Positions 25,401-40,400 of a stretch of 64,000 bases of DNA are shown here, one piece after another. Made by a program: the position numbers and the translations under genes. The notes below the pieces were generated by a model. That model was given only the letters and a program-made list of their open reading frames with translations. It made no database searches and had not been told where the DNA came from. Numbering within the stretch: the first letter of the stretch is position 1; each line of letters starts with the position of its first letter. Source of the stretch: Plutella xylostella (lineage: Eukaryota; Arthropoda; Insecta; Lepidoptera; Plutellidae); the NCBI RefSeq assembly GCF_932276165.1, contig NC_063994.1, positions 8,494,001 to 8,558,000 on the forward strand, in the 5' to 3' direction.

Positions 25401-28400
25401 GCCAGTTTCAATAACTCTATCTACCGATCACTGGTAGTTAATTTCATACGATTTTGACTGGCCGTAATTTTAATGTGTCAAAATAGTATGAAAGTAACTA
25501 CCAGTCATCGGTAGATAAAGCTATTGAAACTGGCAGTAAATAATAAAGCTCAGTCAAGCCCAACTATGAAGTCCTGAAAACGGAAGGGGATCCTAACAAA
25601 TATATAAAGACTGTATTTAATCGATCTATTAAACTATCAAATTTATTGGACACCGAATGGCGTAGTGGTTAGTGACCCTGACTATTGAGCCGAAGGTCCC
25701 GGGTTCGATTCCCGGCTGGGGCAGATATTTGTTCTCGGGTCTTGGATGTGCCCGTAAAATGGCAATAGGCCCGTCCCCTATTACATTGGGACTAACATAA
25801 CACTCTGGCGAAAAGTGGGTGCAGCAATGCACCTCTGCCTACCCCGCAAGGGAGTACATTAGTACAAGATGTGAGTGTTTATTATTTATTCAAAAATCCA
25901 TTGAAAAGCCATTATCAATCGGTATTTTATTTTTATAATGTAGGTAAGTAAATAACTGACAATGATTTTTATCAAAAGTCCTTCAAAAATCGCACTCTTT
26001 ATTGTCATGACTTTTTAGTTGGACTGTACATAGTAGGGTGATGTAGTAAAAACTTAGCCCTAGACAAAAGCAAACATGATTTTTGCAATACTAGCACTAT
26101 AGTTTTTTATACCCATACTGCGCTATTGTATTAATTTATTCGGCCGCACACTAAATTAGAAACTTGGGTAAGAACATTATATGTAGTTAATTTTGCGTGC
26201 GTGCGTGTTCATTAATTCATTATTGATAACAAGACTTTGCGTGACTTCTTATACAAATTCTCATACAGCGGACGTGCGTCTATGAATTGTTTTGATTGAC
26301 ATTTGAGAATTAATTAATTATACACTACAATACTGTATTGCATATTATAGACTATTTTAGAGGATGTGTGGATTGCTGGGTGATATTGAAGGTATAGGCG
26401 ATTCTTTATACCAAAATATCAAAAAAATACTATTACCGTAGAAACTTTGACGGTCACGTGAATTTACTATGTAGTAGGTACACAATATTTATTATGTTCT
26501 CTCGCCACCAAATTGGTTCAGAAGCACGGGGCGCATTTAAGAAGTGACAAAAGTTCTGCATCGCGCTCACTCACATCGCGCCTCAAGAACGAGCGCGTAT
26601 TATTTGTCACGTATTAATTGCGCCCCGTGCTAGCCCTTCAGAATGACTGTCGCAGTCACCCCAGTGCAGAGATTAGTTACAAGATTTTCGAATCTCCACT
26701 ACCCTACACAACCCTACACTACCCTACACTACCCTACACTACCCTACGCTACACTACACTACCGTACACTACCGTATCTACCGGACACTACCCTACACTA
26801 TCCTAAACTACCCTACCTTATCCTACACTATTCTACACTACCCTACACTACCCTACACTACCCCACACTACCCTACACTACCCTACACTACACTACACTA
26901 CACTATCCCTACCCTACCTTTCTTACATTTTAAACCTGCCCTGGACTTCCACGAATATTTCAAGACTATTATGTGTATTATTGAAAATTAGCCAAATTGG
27001 TTCAGCCGTTCTCGAGTTTTAGCGAGACTAACGAACAGCAATTCATTTTTATATATAAGATTGTGTAGTATCGAAAATACTATCGAATTGCCACGTTAGC
27101 TTGTGATAGGCCCTCAGTTTTGCAACATTCTGTATAACTTACCACCATCCGTATTCTGTTTCAGCGACCTGTCGTTCAAGAAGGGCGAGACGATACTCCT
27201 GCAAAAGCGGCTGGACCCGTTTTGGTATCAGGGCGAGAGCGGCGGCCGGACGGGGGTCTTCCCCATTACCTTTGTACAGGTATGCAACGAGATAAGATAA
27301 AATACTCTTTATTGCACACAAACAGAGACAGTTTCACAAACATATAAAATAAAAATAATACAATCGGTGGCTTTATTATTAAAAGTACTCTTCCAGACAA
27401 CCACATAGATAGGAGTTGCTAGTTAGCAACGAGTGTTTTTTCTATAGGGTGTTGAAAAAGGGGTATACTAAGCGGAAAGGGGGTGACTCGGGGGGTAATT
27501 ATAAACAATGAGTTTTGAAAATTGAAGAAAAAAAATCCTTCCTTACCATTTGTGCCACACCCTGTATACACATACACTCGCGACCAATGAAAAAGTTCCA
27601 CCTACAAAATGTGGACACTTCGTTGGCCTCTTTTTTTACTATACCTACTAAAAAAATTATCACAATATTTTAGTTTTTACTTCAATATTGTCTAACAGTA
27701 TCCTCCGATCACTTAAAAATAGGTTTAAAATTGGCGTTGCGATATACGAATTTCAACTTTTTGACTGATGTAAAGAGTCGAAACTCGTGTGTTTCAAAGT
27801 AAATTTTAACCTTGTTGTAAATTTACAACAAGTATGTCTATGAATTTAAGTGTGAATCTCATCCTCAAACAGTTTATATTTGTTATTTCCAGGTGCTATA
27901 CCCGCTGCCGGTCCCGACGGCGCTGTGCAAGGCGCTCTATGACTTCAAAATGTCCGCTCCTGATGAGGAGGGGTGTTTGGCGTTTGATAAAGGTACTGTT
28001 TGATTATGTACAAAATATGAATCAATACACTGGCAAGAAATTAAAGAGTTCCACTTAGAAAATACCTCCTAATCCCTTGTGCTTGGAATCTGGAAGTTAA
28101 TCTAAAATCGATAAAGACGGCCGTTTTTGGCGATATCTTCGGCAAGGATTAGGACGTAGGTTCTAAAAGTTTGAATTAGCATGACGAGGGAGATGGCCTT
28201 GGCAGTTTTAGGAAAAACGCCTGCAAACGTTAGGTCTGCGTATATGTAATAATATGTATACCGCCTTAATGCACCTACTTATGATGTGCTTATTCCTAGC
28301 AACCAACTAACACCCCTATCTCTACACCCACAGGGGCAATAATCACGGTGCACCGCCGAGTGGACGAGAACTGGGCGGAGGGGCGGCTGGAGGAGCGCGT

Positions 28401-31400
28401 CGGGATATTCCCGATCGCGTTCGTCGAGCTCAACTCCGCGGCCAGACAGCTGATGAACACGTGAGTTCACAAGAAGTAATCAGAATAATCAATGAAAGAT
28501 TTAAAACAGACTTTATACCGTCTGTTTTTCTATCTCAGATGCTGAGATGTGTCTTGAGTCGATTGTCCCGCCAATAGAACGATACGTCACTTAATCGCGC
28601 GACAGTCTATTTTTGATGAACCGTCCAGAATATGTAAATTTAGTATACGAGATTAAAAAACTGACTTTAGTTACTTCAACTTGTGTCAAATTCATAAAGA
28701 AAAGTCAACAAAATGATCAACTGTCAAGTATGAACTATAACAAGAGTCTAGACTAAAATAGTGGCCATCAGCTTATGGTACATTCAGTAAGATAATAGCG
28801 TCGGCAACTCGGCATATTCCCGATTGCTTTCGTCGAGTTCAACTCCGCGGCCAGACAGCTGATGAACACGTGAGTTTGCAGCAGTCTTACAGAAGGCCTA
28901 GCACGGGGCGCAATTAAGACGTGACAAAAGTTCTTCGTTGCTCTCGCTCTTTAGGCTGCGCGATGTCAGTGAGCGCGATGCTAAACTTTTTCACGTCTTA
29001 ATTGCGACTCGTCTTAAATTCCCGAAAAACATAATTGCGTCTCCATCGAACTTTAGATGGTCACGTGATTTTTGCTATGGAGAAGCAAATTTATTTTTAT
29101 AAATTTATATAAAAAAAACCAAAGTTGTTCAGATTGAACCCGTGAGTTGCCCCCTCTCAGCTTAGTACACCACTTTTGCAGCACTGTATTAGATGTTTCC
29201 AATAAATGTTATATTTTGTTGTAATTCCAGCCCCCCTCTGAACCGCGCGGTGCCGCCGCTGCCCGACGGCCGCGCGCCGCACCCCGAGCATCGACACCAC
29301 ACGCAGGTAACTATTATATTCTCTATGGGGGTGCAGGTACGGTCAGCTGCATAGGTAGCTATATCTTGTACCTTGCCTTACCTGTACCTTGTCAAACTGA
29401 CGAACCGTCCAAGTTTCAATGAATTGATAGGCGGTTTCAGATTCACAAGGTACAAAAGTGCACCTGGCTCTCTCTAATGAAAGCTTTGTGCACAATGCAT
29501 AAGTACCCAAGGTCTAAACTCCCTTCCTAACCTCGGACCATTTCCCGCCACGCTGGTCCACTGCGGGATGGTGGGTTCACAAATCTAGATATTTATTTAT
29601 TTATTTATTCTTCATTGCACAATATACAAAAGTAATTATGTACAATTAGGTGGACTTAATGCTAAAGATATGCAAGTTTCCTCATGATGTTTTCCTTCAC
29701 CGTAAAAGCGGTAACTATGGGACCACCTTTTTTAATGAGGACTACTTTGATACGAGGGCGATACCGAAATGATCGGGAATAGAAAAAAGTACAAAGATAT
29801 CATAATATTATTTACTTTTATTGTTTTTCAAAGTAGTCTCCGTGACATTCAATGCACTTTTTCATTCGATTAAACCAATCATTGAAACAGTAATTCCAGT
29901 CTGAAGTGGATACTATCAAAACAGCTGATTTGTAAGCTTCGACCGCCTCTTCTGGGCCGCTAAACCGTTGACCACGTAGCATATCTTTAATTATTGGGAA
30001 TGTAAAATAATCATTGGGGCTCAGATCAGGGCTATACGGAGGATGGTCCATCAACTCCACGTTTTCCATATTTAAAAACGTTCTTGTTTTGCGAGCGGTA
30101 TGAGAGCTTGCATTATCGTGGTGAAGGATTATACGACGATTCGGGTTAGTTTTACGAAGTTCTCTTACGACTTCCGGCAAACAAACTGTTGTGTACCAAT
30201 CAGCAGTAACCGTCCTTTGTTCTTGTAATGGAATCGTAGCCACATGGCCAGTTTTCGATACAAACGAAGCGACAATTTTTTTCGACACGCTGCGTGAGCG
30301 AATAACTTTTGTTGGCTTGACCTCACCTTCGAAGACCCAAACTGCCGATTGATGTTTTCTTTCGGGCTCATATGAATAAATCCACGATTCATCACCAGAG
30401 ACGATATTGTAGACAGCATTTGAACTGCCTCCATTAAACCGTTGCAGAGCAGATCGACACCAATTAACACGAGCCGACTTTTGTTCCTCGGTCAAACGGT
30501 GGGGCACCCAGCGCGAAACTAACTTCTTGACACCCAGTTCTTCATGTAAAATGGTTTGAATGGCTGTCATACCAATGCTGAGAGAAACCCGAATCTGCTC
30601 GTATGTCACATGTCTATCTTCTTTTATTTACTGGCGTACAGCATCGATGTTATCTTGTGTTACCGCTGTTTTTGGCCGACCAGTAGAAGGGACTGTGGTA
30701 AGAGAGGAACGTCCACGGCGAAACTCAGAATACCAACGATATATAGTTGTTTTACTTGGTGCTTCAAGTTTATAAATAGAAACAAGCTCGGCGAGACATT
30801 GTTCTTGAGATAAACCTCGACGAAAGTTGTGAAAAATTATTGCACGGAAATGTTCCCGCGTAAGCTCCATTTTTTACACCGACCTGTCAAATTCTAATGG
30901 TCAATACTCTTTTATTTTTTACTTTTTTTAAAATTCGAAAATGGAATTATGTTTGAAAAAACACTACATTTGATACACCAAAAAGGTTTCACTCTAATTT
31001 ATTCCTAAGTATTCTATTCCCGATCTTTTCGGTGTAGCCCTCGTAGCTCGTCTTGGTAGGCTGGAAATTCACTCTTTATCGACGTGTGTATAAAGCCATC
31101 ATGGCGCATAATTAATTGATGTCGCAATATACAAATAAGAATGTTTTTTAAAAGGTACTTAAATTTATTTATTCAGTGTTATGTACATTAAAAAATCCTA
31201 TAAATATCCTTGGAAGTTATTAAGCCCACCCATTGTTGCAGCACCCGCACCGCTACCAGCCGATGTCGCTATCGACACCCTCCTCACAGGCCACCTACCA
31301 GAACGTGGCTGCCATGAGCCAGTCGCACCCCACCTTCCAGCAGCCAATGTTGGCCCCAACCTCCCAGATCCTGCTCCCCACACAGATCAGCCACCTCGGC

Positions 31401-34400
31401 CACGGCCTCGTCACCACCACCGCCGTGCCCAGAAACATCATGGAACCAAACAACACCAAACATTTGGAGCTAATACACATGACCAACATGCACAATAAGA
31501 GCCATCTGACAACTATGGGGCTGCAGAGCGTCTCGAGAATAAACGACGGCTTCGATAGACTCCGAACTGTTAAATATGACAGCTACAATTCAACCCCGGT
31601 TCACCACAAAACGGAAACGACATATCAAAACGTACGCGTGCCGGTTTCTGTAGCCACGTTTAATACTAACAACTCGTCGGATTCAAGTTCGAGCGCAAAC
31701 ACGCCGTCTGTCGGGGTCAGTTCGACTACCACGCCTAATACTAGCTCCAATACTAGCTCGTGCGAAAGCGCTGAGCCTAGCGTGCCTAGCTCACCGGACA
31801 ACGCCGAGAGAAATGCTACCACTACACCAAACACTTCCCAGAACACAACGCAAGACGAAAGCACAGAAACGGCAGACGTGAACCAATCAATGGGCGTTCT
31901 CAGTTTGAACGAGAGCTCCACGGCGACCAATACGTCTCTGAATGTTAGTTTACCGGCTGAATCGGCGAATGAGTCGGCCGAAAGTGCTAGCAAAGAGCCT
32001 ACAAGTCTGAATGTTCCGTCGACGTCTAAGAATCAGAATCGATCGAGCGGCCCCGATTCGTTGTTGAGCTTCGGTCTTGGGTTGCAAGCGGCGTTGTCGC
32101 CGTGTCACGGGAAGGATAAGAATTATATGACGAGAGCGCACAGGGAACATAACCACAGGGATAAGAGGCACAGTTTGACGCCCTCCACGCATCTCAACGC
32201 GAATCATTCTCAGAATAGGTAAGTAGTTTTTTTATTATTAGGTATAGTCTAAGTAGTTGGAATCGAATCGTAGGCGGACCTATGCTTTTAGAAATAAGTA
32301 TTATAACCTCTTGAAGACTCTTTATTATTGATGGCCTATATGGGTTGGATGCGTTATAACTGGGATAACCTCATCCTCATACCAATTTGATTCCATGCTC
32401 AAAATGATCCTTGTGCCACTCTACAGTCATCGCTACAAACATTTATACACTTTTGTGCCTTGTCAAACTATACCAGAAAACCCTGTTTTATTTAAAACTT
32501 TTTAGTAGAAAGCTGCTTTACTTAAAAGCTTGTACAGAAACGTGTATAGTATACACTTTTATAAAGTTTCTATAGATCTAATAATATACATAATTTCAAG
32601 ATAACAATGATTTGAGTATTTCTGTAGCTACAAAATACAACACGACCATTAAATTATGCGGTAAATTTTCAAATGCTCAAGAAAAAGTTTTTTAAGTGTC
32701 CTATTTCTAGAGCAAACATTATATCGTAATACATCTTCTTTTCAATCAGACATGCTTATCCCATTTTTGCAACAAAAAATCTACTTAACTAAAACTATCT
32801 GACCCGCAGGCATTCAGCGGAGATCCTGGCAACCAGTCTGCTGTCTCACTCGCCGCGCGGCTCCCGCTCGCACAGCGCCGAGCGCCTGCCCGCGGCCTAC
32901 CTCGCGCTGCACGCGTACAGCCCACAGCGGCCCGACGAGCTGCCGCTGCGCAAGGGAGGTAAAGAAAGAAAAGAAAGAAACATTTATTTGACACACTGAA
33001 CAATAAAAAACAGAATCAAAAAGAATAATACAAAAAAAATTCTGTGAAAAAAAAACCAGAAAATAATACAAAGAAACAAGGTTGCTGTCCAGAGCGTCAA
33101 AAAGGCACCAGCGCTGGTTTTCAGCTGGCCCTTAGTGTTGTGACCTCAGTCACGAACGCGAGGTATATTAATTAGGATTAGGTAGGACCGCACATAGGCC
33201 GCGGCGACCACGCACACACAGCCACGAGGCGGAGACCTGCCCACAGCGGCCCGACGAGCTGCCGCTGCGCAAGGGAGGTAGGACCGCACATAGGCCGCAG
33301 CGACCACGCACACACAGCCACGAGGCGGAGATCCAGACTGGACATAGGCCGTATACAGAGAGAAGGCTGGAATGTTATAAGCACTTACCGGCGCTTGACG
33401 GGGATAATAACCCGCGCGGAAAAATATATGAACACGCGTCGGTCAACGCTGGCACATGCCATTTAAAATTCGTAAATTTTCTTGGTTAAGTCCGAGGTGC
33501 TTGGTGTGTTTCAACCTGTGTAGAACTTTAGTCCTCTGTCCAATAAAAATGTTTGACTTTCTCTTAGACGCGTAGGTTGAGGCGCGGGCCCTTTCGATGC
33601 TGGACAACTACACCCCAACCATAGTTCGGTCTATAAGTACTTAAGTATTCTTTCATTAAAAGTTCCTATTTTATTTTAATTTGTTTTCGAAGTGTGAGAT
33701 TCGCCACAGAATTTAAAAAAATCTTTATATTTCCAGGCATTTAATAAATATTTCTTATCTTTATGTTTCCAGGCATATACGTGGTGGTGGAGCGGTGCCG
33801 CGACGGCTGGTACAAGGGGCGCTCGGAGCGCGGGGGGCGCTGCGGAGTGTTCCCCGGCAACTACGTGGCGCCGCGCCCCCAGCACCACGCCGCGCCGGTA
33901 CGTAGGGGGCGCCAACTGTCACAGACACACACGGGGGCGGGGCGGCTGGTACAAGGGGCGCTCGGAGCGCGGGGGGCGCTGTAATACATAAAGTCGTGGT
34001 GGCTTAAAGGATAAGGTCTCGCTTTTCATTCGTGGGGCCGTGAGCTCGAATCCTGCTATGCTCCTATAAATTCTTTACAAATTAAATGAGGAATTTGAAG
34101 CAAAACTACGTGAGAAAAATACACATCTACATTCTAGATGGATTTTTTATTTGTTACAATAAATAGCTAAACAAAGACAAACATACTTACAAACAAATAT
34201 TTCATTGTATAAAAAAACATAAACAAATATTTCATTGCAATTTTCCAGGTGGCACAGCCGCAAGCGGCGGCAGTGAAGACACCGGCGGCAGCCACCGTGC
34301 CGCCCGCGCCGCCGCGCGCCGCGAGCCCCGTCGCTAACACTGGTAATGAGAGCTACAGCCTGTCAAGTTTATACAACCGAATGGCGTAGTGGTTAGCTTC

Positions 34401-37400
34401 CCTGGCTGCTATGTCGAAGGTCCCGGGTCGATACCCGTCTGGGGCAGATATTATTTGTTTAAGGCTGTTACTGCTGCCAGAATGCAATTTTTATGCCTTA
34501 CATAACATTTAACGTACTATTGAAAAATCTTCCCTAATGTAAGGGTGCCTGTTCGCCAGTGCGAAGCGGTGTGCGATGCAAAAATCATCCAATGAGCGGA
34601 GCGCTAATACAATGAGCGAAGTTTTTATGCAATCTCATTGGAAAGTTTTTTACCTCGCTCACCGCTCTGCTAGTTGGTTCCGCTCTGGTGGTCAGGCAGC
34701 CTAAAGCAGAATGGGTTTACCCTAGTTAGTTGTTAAGCGACTCGATGTATGTTTCTAATTGACATTTTTAATACATTTTCAGTCCAACCAGCGTCGTACC
34801 CGTGGACTCCGTCGGCGCAGCCTCTGCAGAGCACGCCCAAGTCTGACAAGGTCAGTCTTAAGGTCACATCACACAAAAACGTAACGTAAACGGATCGTCA
34901 CCGTATCGCCTATAACCCGAGCTGGTCCAGAGGCGATTACGTTACGATTTTCATTTGTGTGCGTTGAAGTAGAGTTTCATACAAAGAATACTGAACAGCT
35001 AGAGTTGATACGGTTACGATCTCTTTCTGAGATGATATGTGTTGTCGATTATCAATCGATATTTAGTTGAGGTAGAGAATTATTATTATTATATTGAGTA
35101 TTAATTTCCCCTGACTGTAAAGTGTCTGTGAAACTCTTTGTAAATTCTACAAAAAAAGTATTATAAATAACCTAATACCCAATCATAACCAACAACCGTC
35201 TCCTCCCCAGTCCAAAGACAAGTCGAAACCCGAAAAATCCACTTCAACGGGCGTGAGTCTCATGAAGCGACTGGCGGCGATGAAGAAGTGCAAGTCGCCG
35301 CCTCCCGCCGGCTACAGCATGGACAACCCCGTGTTCGAGGACTCGCCCGGCACCTCCGTGGTGGCCACGCATCACCCTGTACATGTCAGGTGAGTGTATT
35401 GTAAGCTTACGAAGTTATTGAACAACCCAGTGTACATTAATCTACTACTAGAAAACGTTGCAAACGTTCCATTCGATGTCATAAACCATCGTTTTAATAT
35501 GAATTGGAAATTCCTTACATAATATCATACTCATTTTGAAGTCAAAGTCATGGCCACAAGCCCTCTGTCAAAATAACTATGCTTGAAAGCTCGTTGTTTG
35601 TGCGTGTTCGTTTGTTTAACTTACCTAACTTGCACAGTTTGTATCACAATAAATTATATGTTTGCTGCTAATAAAGGTCTATGGTATTCTCTGATACATT
35701 AATATGAATAAGCCTATGTTCACTGTGTGACCTTAACACTGACAATATTGTCTATCTGTATAGCTTTTGTGTGTCCCTTACTACTATTGGCCACCCCAGC
35801 TGATGCTTGATACGTGAAAAATACATAAAATAATAGAGATTGTTTGGAAATATCGTTAAAAACTTATATGATTCATATCTTTAACCAAAGAGTCTCAGGC
35901 CATCTAGAATCTAGAAGATGATGATTCGTGAATTCTCGATCAAGATTCTAGATGTAAACCTTAAGTGTACTGTACACATTAAAAAACGTCGATACGGCTC
36001 GCGACCTATCACGTGAATACAAATGTAAAGCGAAAAGCGGCTTTGACTAACCCTTCGGGGATTACAGACATTACAGTCGCGCGTTATGTATGTATGAATC
36101 ATATACAAATTTATCGATACATTCAAACATCTCTATAATATATTAAATATTATGTTAAGGTTTTTTAATGTCACGTGTCAACTAAATCAGCAGGGCTATA
36201 GTGAGCGCGGAACTAGCTGGCCGCGCCTTGAGCGGTGGGACGGGGAGGCGGGGGCGCTTGTTGTCAATGTCAGTTACTACTAAGTCCAAGCGCCCCCGCC
36301 TCCCCGTCCCACCGCTCACATACATTATGTATAATATAAAAAATTATCTATATATAGTAAATCATATAAAAATTTATCGATACATTCAAACATCTCTATA
36401 ATACAGGGTGGCCCAAAGAGTGACGTCCAAAGGAAAATGTTTGATACCTTAGGTCAAGGGGTACCCAAATCACCCCCATGTATGTTCAGCAATTCTTAGT
36501 AGTTTAGGAGTTATGATTTTTTTTCCAAATTTTCTACGAAAGTCGACCTCAGTGGATTAATTATGTTTTATTATTTTTTTGGATAACTTTTTTAAAGTAT
36601 TTTTTATTTTTTTGTCATCCTCTTGAGTTGCTCTTTTAACCATAAAACTTTCAGCTTCCTAGCTGTAATGTAAGTTAGTTATTTTTATATCGAAAGTTCA
36701 AATTATATCATCGAGCTAGACTGCTCTGAATTTTCAACTTAAAATTAAAAATTGAAAAAGATATTCTCATGGTCCCTTATTAATTTTAAAAACTCCGCAA
36801 GGTTCCAAAATTACATAAAAATAAAAATAAACTATTGCTTAATGGGGTATTATTTGCAGAAAAAAGCCTTCAAAGGTACCTGTGTGGAAATTACCTAATT
36901 AGTAAATTGTTTCAGAAAGTTGAAATATTCCTGTTATGTCATTACCATAGGTCTAATTAATTTAGAAAATGTATCAAATCAAAGGGAAAATTAAATAATT
37001 TACTTTTTTTTTTATTGAAGTTACATTTTTGAATGTAAATTCTTAGAAAAATGTTTTAGTCTGAGTAGTAAGATTTATGAGATAATTTTATTATTAATAA
37101 TAAGTAAATAAACTCTAATAATTTTTACACATTTACTCACAATCAATTTTCAAAATGGCGACCTCCCACAGCAATAAACTACCTACATCTACGCAAGAAA
37201 TTTTCTTTAAGTCAAAAAAGTGACAAATGTAAAAAATATGACATCTGTCAAAAAGTTAAACCTGTCAAAAAGTAACTTTTCTCAAAAATGTGACATCTGT
37301 CAAAAAGTGACATCTGAATAAAACAGAGAAGCGTATAGGCGACTTAAAGAAAATTTCTTGCGTAGATGTAGGTTGTGTATTGCTGTGGGAGGTCGCCATT

Positions 37401-40400
37401 TTAAAAATTTATTGTGAGTAAATGTGTAAAAATTATTAGAGTTTATTTACTTATTATTAATAATAAAATTATCTCATAAATCTTACTACTCAGACTAAAA
37501 CATTTTTCTAAGAATTTACATTCAAAAATGTAACTTCAATAAAAAAAAAAAGTAAATTATTTAATTTTCCCTTTAATTTGATACATTTTCTAACTTAATT
37601 AGACCTATGGTAATGACATTACAGGAATATTTCAACTTTCTGAAACAATTTACTAAGTAGGTAATTTCCACACAGGTACCTTTGAAGGCTTTTTTCTGCA
37701 AATAATACCCCATTAAGCAATAGTTTATTTTTATTTTTATGTAATTTTGGAACCTTGCGGAGTTTTTAAAATTAATAAGGGACCATGAGAATATCTTTTT
37801 CAATTTTTAATTTCAAGTTGAAAATTCAGAGCAGTCTAGCTCGATGATATAATTTGAACTTTCGATATAAAAATAGCTAACTTACATTACAGCTAGGAAG
37901 CTGAAACTTTTATGGTTAAAAGCACAACTCAAGAGGATGACAAAAAAATAAAAAATACTTTAAAAAAGTTATCCAAAAAAATAATAAAACATAATTAATC
38001 CACTGAGGTCGACTTTCGTAGAAAATTTGGAAAAAAAATCATAACTCCTAAACTACTAAGAATTGCTGAACATACATGGGGGTGATTTGGGTACCCCTTG
38101 ACCTAAGGTATCAGACATTTTCCTTTGGACGTCACTCTTTGGGCCACCCTGTATATATATTATATTAAAGATTTTTCATGTCACGTATCAACTGAAAATG
38201 GGCTGGGGTGGTTCACTAATGTCTCTTGTTGCCTGTCCATGCTATGTTTGTGTGTGTGTCTGACCCCGTGTGTTGGCACCGCGCAGGGCGGGATAGCTAC
38301 TTATGCAGCTGACTGTACAGTTGTACACCTAACTCTTACTGCCTGCTCAATTGTTCATGCTATGTGTGTGTGTCTGACCCCGTGTGTGACCGCGCAGGGC
38401 GGGCTCGTGTCCGTCGCAGCTGCTGGGCGCGCCGGCGGAGCGTCCGCACAGCCATCGCGTGCGCGTTCGCGAGCGAGCCTCCGTGCTGCCGCAGCACAGG
38501 TAACGTAACCTCCCTTGTTATAAAACGAAGACTAAGGGACTGTTTCACAATGTCTGGTTAGTGGCTACCTGTGAGATAAAATACATGCTGTCACTGTCAA
38601 AAAAAAATAACAGAGAGTAACAGCATGTATTTTATCTTACAGGTAGCCACTAACCAGACATTGTGAAACAGGGCCTAAATATTGCTCTACAGTCGTCAAA
38701 ATATAAGATCTTATAGCCTCGAGGCCCGTTTGGACAGCTACAAAATGTATGGGATGACAACTAGTGTCAAATCAAAATCATTAAGGGTCAGCAATAGGGA
38801 ATCGAGGGTTGGCATTGTCATAGAATTATGTAGTAAATGATGCTCTACAGCCTTGAAAAAAATCACACAGGTAGCCGAAGAGTCTAGCTAGGTGCTGAAT
38901 GATTCGAATTCAAGTAAATGATTATGGATAACTGTAAATAAAATTCAGAATATGACGAAAAACCAGAAAATCACACTCCCGTATTGTAACAACTGTGTCG
39001 TAATTATTAAGAATTTTCATATGATTTTTATCATATTATAAAGTTAAAGGCTTGGACTAGGCGCTAAATACCTTGTTTTTTAATAAACACAAACTTATTT
39101 TGTGTAAATTAATCCCAAACTTGAGCAATTTTTTTCCCTCAAATCTTCATACAAATATCTATGGCGGCTTTCTGTGTTATAAAATCATAAACACAAGTGA
39201 CGTTTGACTCAGTTGGCCGCTGGCCTCCAAAGAAGGGTCACGTCGGTTTAGGCAGCACTGACAGCTCGCGATCTTATCGTGTACAGATACAAAATCACTG
39301 CACATTGGTTGTCATTGCACTTTTTCAACTTTTATGACACCAACATAATTTGATTTGAAATTGAGGAAGCATAATTCTTCCAGTATATTCAATACATTAA
39401 ATTAAATTAGATAGTGTGCAATATTCTCGTGACATTACAGTCTCGTAAAGGTCTGATGAGGAGCAGGAATATAGCGAATGGATCTAAGTGATGACAATAC
39501 GCACGAACGGGAACACCCAAATATTCCGAAAAACTTTTTTCCGAATTTGAAAACACCGAATATGTAATTTACGAAATATTGCAATACCGATTTTTTAAAA
39601 TGCCGAATTCTAAAAATCACGTAAATTATAATTTCGAATATTATAATCACGAAGATTTGTTATTACGATTGTCAAATACACGAACCTTAAAAAATACGAC
39701 TACTTAAGCTTACGAAAAATAAAATACCGATTTATTATAATCACGAAAAATTCAAATCCCGATCGAAAATGTGATAATTCGTGATTTTGACAGAAAAACC
39801 ATAAACGTCTTAAAAACCTTAGACCTAAAACCTAAAGATAGGTGCGACGACGAGTAAAGCGAGGAGGAGCGTGTTAGGTGCACATAGATATCGAAAAACA
39901 AAGCGGAGCGTTTCATATATAGAGCAAAACAATTGCTCGGAATTTTATGGTGTTTAACCTTAAAAACCTTAGGACCTAAACCTAAAGATAGGTCCGCCGA
40001 CGAGCAAAGCGAGGAGGAGCGTGTTAGGTGCACATAGATATTGAAAAACAAAGCGGAGCGCAGCGAAGCGGAGCGGAGCGTTTCAAATATAGGGTTAAAA
40101 TATTAAATAAATGAAAATAGAAAACTATTTGTAGTATTTGTTGTTAAGTAACATAACAAAGCAATAAAATTGCTCGGATTTTTACGGTGTTTAACCTTAA
40201 AAACCTTAGGACCTAAATCTAAAGATAGGTGCGACGACGAGCAAAGCGAGGAGGAGCGTGTTAGGTGCACATAGATATCGAAAACAAAGCGGAGCGCAGC
40301 GAAGCGGAGCGGAGCGTCTTAAATAATATAGATTAAAAAATATTGTTAAATTGTATACGGATTATGCTGTTAATAAACACACTATTCTTAATAACTATTT

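Noticed and set aside
25651..25722. tRNA gene
   Set aside because: Box A and box B are present, but the sequence continues into a SINE body and does not fold as a complete tRNA. The same head recurs at 34376 and 57355.
26618..26933. Open frames with Tyr/Thr/Leu repeats
   Set aside because: They are translations of the CCCTACACTA tandem repeat.
31625..31993. 122-codon minus-strand open frame
   Set aside because: It is an antisense shadow of the low-complexity POSH exon 8.
38125..38508. 127-codon plus-strand open frame
   Set aside because: It runs from a MITE end through an intron into POSH exon 14 in the wrong frame. The exon's phase fits POSH instead.
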